From: JBPEXY01 sp052031065
GTDB lineage: Bacteria; Pseudomonadota; Gammaproteobacteria; Immundisolibacterales; Immundisolibacteraceae
Direction of reading: 5' to 3'
Assembly (NCBI GenBank): GCA_052031065.1
Contig: JBPEXY010000213.1
Span: 1-51,357 of the forward strand
Length of the DNA stretch: 51,357 bases
Under the pieces are notes generated by a model. That model worked only from the letters and a program-made list of their open reading frames with translations, did no database searches and was not told the origin of the DNA. Numbering within the stretch: position 1 is the stretch's first letter; every line of letters starts with the position of its first letter. This document shows positions 49,729 through 51,357 of the stretch, piece after piece. The translations under genes and the position numbers were made by a program.

Positions 49729-51357
49729 CTAGTTGGCCGCTACCCCTCCGGGTGCGCCGACTAACCGCGGAGTGCCAATAAACCCGCTATCCGTCGCCGG
49801 GTTAAAGGGCCCGCTGGCTGGATTGTAGGCACCATTGGGGAAGGCACCAACATGCACCGTCGTACCACCGGCAATACCATCAGCATCGCCAAGATTATCC
49901 AGTATCGCCGTATGCAGAAAGGGTGTCGTGCTGGTGGGGTCTAACACCACACCGGCACTCGGAACAATGGTCACCCCGCTGAGTATGTTCGCCTGCGAGG
50001 TTAAATCCACTGGCATTGAATTGGCATCGGGATTACTCACCGCCATGCCAAAATCACCAGCACCAGTGGCCGGGTTAAACGCCTGAAAGGTCTGCCAGTT
50101 GGCAAAATTAACCAGCTGCTCAATACCGCCTATCTGCACGCCGTTACCTCCTGCGCCAAAACGTTGCAGCCGGAATGTACTATTGTCCTCGGGTGCATTA
50201 GGGTCGGCCGGATCAGGCTCTATGTGGTAGTAATTAAAATCGGCCAGCGCAATCTCCGCCGACCACTGCACATTGTCATCACAGAAAAAGGTGAGATCCC
50301 CCGCCGGCGATGTAGGCAGATTGGGCTGCGTAGAGGCAGGGAAATTACCACCGTTATCAGTTAGGTCGGGATCAGGGGTTACGCCATTATCCACGCACAC
50401 CGCTGCAGCCCTGTTGGTACCGGCCGCGGCTGATACCCCGACCCCCTGAGTGGGTACTACGGCAACCGGTGCCGCTGGTGTTCCCAAATTCAGTTGAGTA
50501 CCCCCATCAAGCAGTTGTTCTGCCCGGAGCCTTGAATAACTGGCCTGAACTGCAATATGTGGACCAGCGATACCGCTAGTCACCGCTGACAGCGAGAAAA
50601 AATTGTTATAGATCTCCGTGTTGGTCACCGCATCAACATTCACACCATTGTGTGTAATCACAGTGTTATTGATAAACTTTAGGCCGTTGCTTTGATCGGC
50701 AGTACCCCTCAAATCAGTGGTTAATGCCCACTCCATGCGCGCATACTCGCTCCCTAGCCGGGAAGGCGCCGCAGCAGTGGAGAAAAAAACATTCTCACGA
50801 ATCTCTGCATTGTGATGCCCAGGATTACCATTGGCTTCTCCTGAATTACTAATTATCCGCCCACTTCCCCCGGATGGTGAAAGGTGAACCCCCCAGACAA
50901 CATCGTAAATCAGGTTTCTACGTGCCAATACGCCAAAATCCGTTGCCGTGTTAATCGCTGGCGGCAAAGTCGCTGGATTGTAGTCGGCATCGGTTGGTTC
51001 CGGCTGTTCCGACCAGGCTTTAACAAATATACCGGTATGGGCATTATAAATTTCATTATTTTCAACCACGGTACGAAGCATACCGAAACTGAATACCCCG
51101 GCGTTATTAGCATTGGTAAATACTTCAACACCACTACCATTGATAATTGAAACGTCGTGTAATCTATTGTTCCTGACGGCACAATCCTGGCAATTATTCA
51201 CAACCACTGGGCCGATATTTCCGTCAAAATTCGGCAATCGCTGATCCTTTCGAACATTGTAGATGTGATTGTTTTCAATAACTATATTGCTCGGTGGGTC
51301 AAATAATCCCTGAGCCCCAACACCACTCGAAAAAGGCTGATCAATAGCATCAGTCAG
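49729..51357 (-). CDS. second parallel beta-helix protein, 5' end outside window
   Basis: Partial: the frame stays open to the last base of the window, so the N-terminus is missing; 542 residues are visible. It is a paralogue of the neighbouring beta-helix protein: GLFDPPSNIVIENNHIYNVR here matches GVFDPPAHLLITNNFIHSVR there, and GVHLSPSGGSGRIISNSGEA matches GIRLSPSGGMGRAMAKNGRV. The C-terminal half is rich in Asn, Pro, Gly and Thr, with low-complexity ends (NPASGPFNPATDSGFIG). Ends in GAPGGVAAN, without a PEP-CTERM tail. Nine bases separate it from the downstream paralogue, so the two are cotranscribed. Confidence 0.85.
   Translation of the reverse strand: MTDAIDQPFSSGVGAQGLFDPPSNIVIENNHIYNVRKDQRLPNFDGNIGPVVVNNCQDCAVRNNRLHDVSIINGSGVEVFTNANNAGVFSFGMLRTVVENNEIYNAHTGIFVKAWSEQPEPTDADYNPATLPPAINTATDFGVLARRNLIYDVVWGVHLSPSGGSGRIISNSGEANGNPGHHNAEIRENVFFSTAAAPSRLGSEYARMEWALTTDLRGTADQSNGLKFINNTVITHNGVNVDAVTNTEIYNNFFSLSAVTSGIAGPHIAVQASYSRLRAEQLLDGGTQLNLGTPAAPVAVVPTQGVGVSAAAGTNRAAAVCVDNGVTPDPDLTDNGGNFPASTQPNLPTSPAGDLTFFCDDNVQWSAEIALADFNYYHIEPDPADPNAPEDNSTFRLQRFGAGGNGVQIGGIEQLVNFANWQTFQAFNPATGAGDFGMAVSNPDANSMPVDLTSQANILSGVTIVPSAGVVLDPTSTTPFLHTAILDNLGDADGIAGGTTVHVGAFPNGAYNPASGPFNPATDSGFIGTPRLVGAPGGVAAN

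Noticed and set aside
1..51357. CRISPR arrays, insertion sequences, phage genes or toxin-antitoxin pairs
   Set aside because: No regular repeat-spacer pattern, transposase or phage-like protein was found on either strand.

Overview
The window looks like a chromosomal segment of a gammaproteobacterium, probably an aquatic one with roughly balanced base composition. The evidence is the set of housekeeping genes: ubiA-ubiD for ubiquinone, the fabA-fabB pair for anaerobic-type unsaturated fatty acid synthesis, a cytochrome c5, a tRNA-Arg(CCG), a complete type II secretion (Gsp) operon, and an exopolysaccharide locus of the XrtA/PEP-CTERM type, which is common in biofilm- and floc-forming Proteobacteria. 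I see no transposase, phage gene, CRISPR array or obvious genomic island. All family assignments come from reading motifs and remembered family features; no search was run.

Layout. 1-6.5 kb: ubiA, ubiD, a PerM/AI-2E-type permease, fabA-fabB, a membrane-anchored cytochrome c and tRNA-Arg. 6.5-23.1 kb, all on the minus strand: an XrtA-associated exopolysaccharide cluster. Read in transcription order it is PrsR regulator, a TviB-like nucleotide-sugar dehydrogenase, PrsK sensor kinase, an SQD1-type UDP-sulfoquinovose synthase, an SDR sugar epimerase, polysaccharide export lipoprotein, chain-length protein, tyrosine autokinase, outer-membrane beta-barrel, AAA ATPase, polysaccharide deacetylase, FemAB protein, a second acyl/aminoacyl transferase and a GT4 glycosyltransferase. 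Neither the exosortase nor any PEP-CTERM substrate lies in the window. 23.2-33.2 kb, same strand: gspC-D-E-F-G-H-I-J-K-L-M, preceded (33.2-35.4 kb) by a DUF4124 protein, a secretin-N-domain-like protein, a DUF7931-like protein and a doubtful small ORF.

35.6-39.9 kb: a lytic transglycosylase, a GST-like protein, a membrane-anchored coiled-coil protein of unknown function, a PP-loop (MnmA/ThiI-like) protein and an orphan secreted protein. 40.3-45.8 kb, plus strand: a Rieske ring-hydroxylating oxygenase alpha/beta pair and two tandem paralogous AMP-forming acyl-CoA ligases, separated by noncoding stretches unusually rich in inverted repeats. 45.8-51.4 kb, minus strand: an acyltransferase-3/SGNH protein and two tandem parallel beta-helix proteins, the second cut by the window edge. 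Both intercistronic junctions there also carry hairpins.

How it fits together (inference). The 6.5-23 kb block would make, modify and export a polysaccharide that may contain an N-acetyl-hexosaminuronic acid (from TviB) and sulfoquinovose (from the SQD1-type enzyme), under PrsK/PrsR control. Such a sulfonated exopolysaccharide is the most interesting prediction here. The T2SS sits directly upstream in the same direction and would export folded periplasmic proteins. The 40-46 kb block looks like a small catabolic module for an aromatic or cyclic acid that lacks its own electron-transfer partner.
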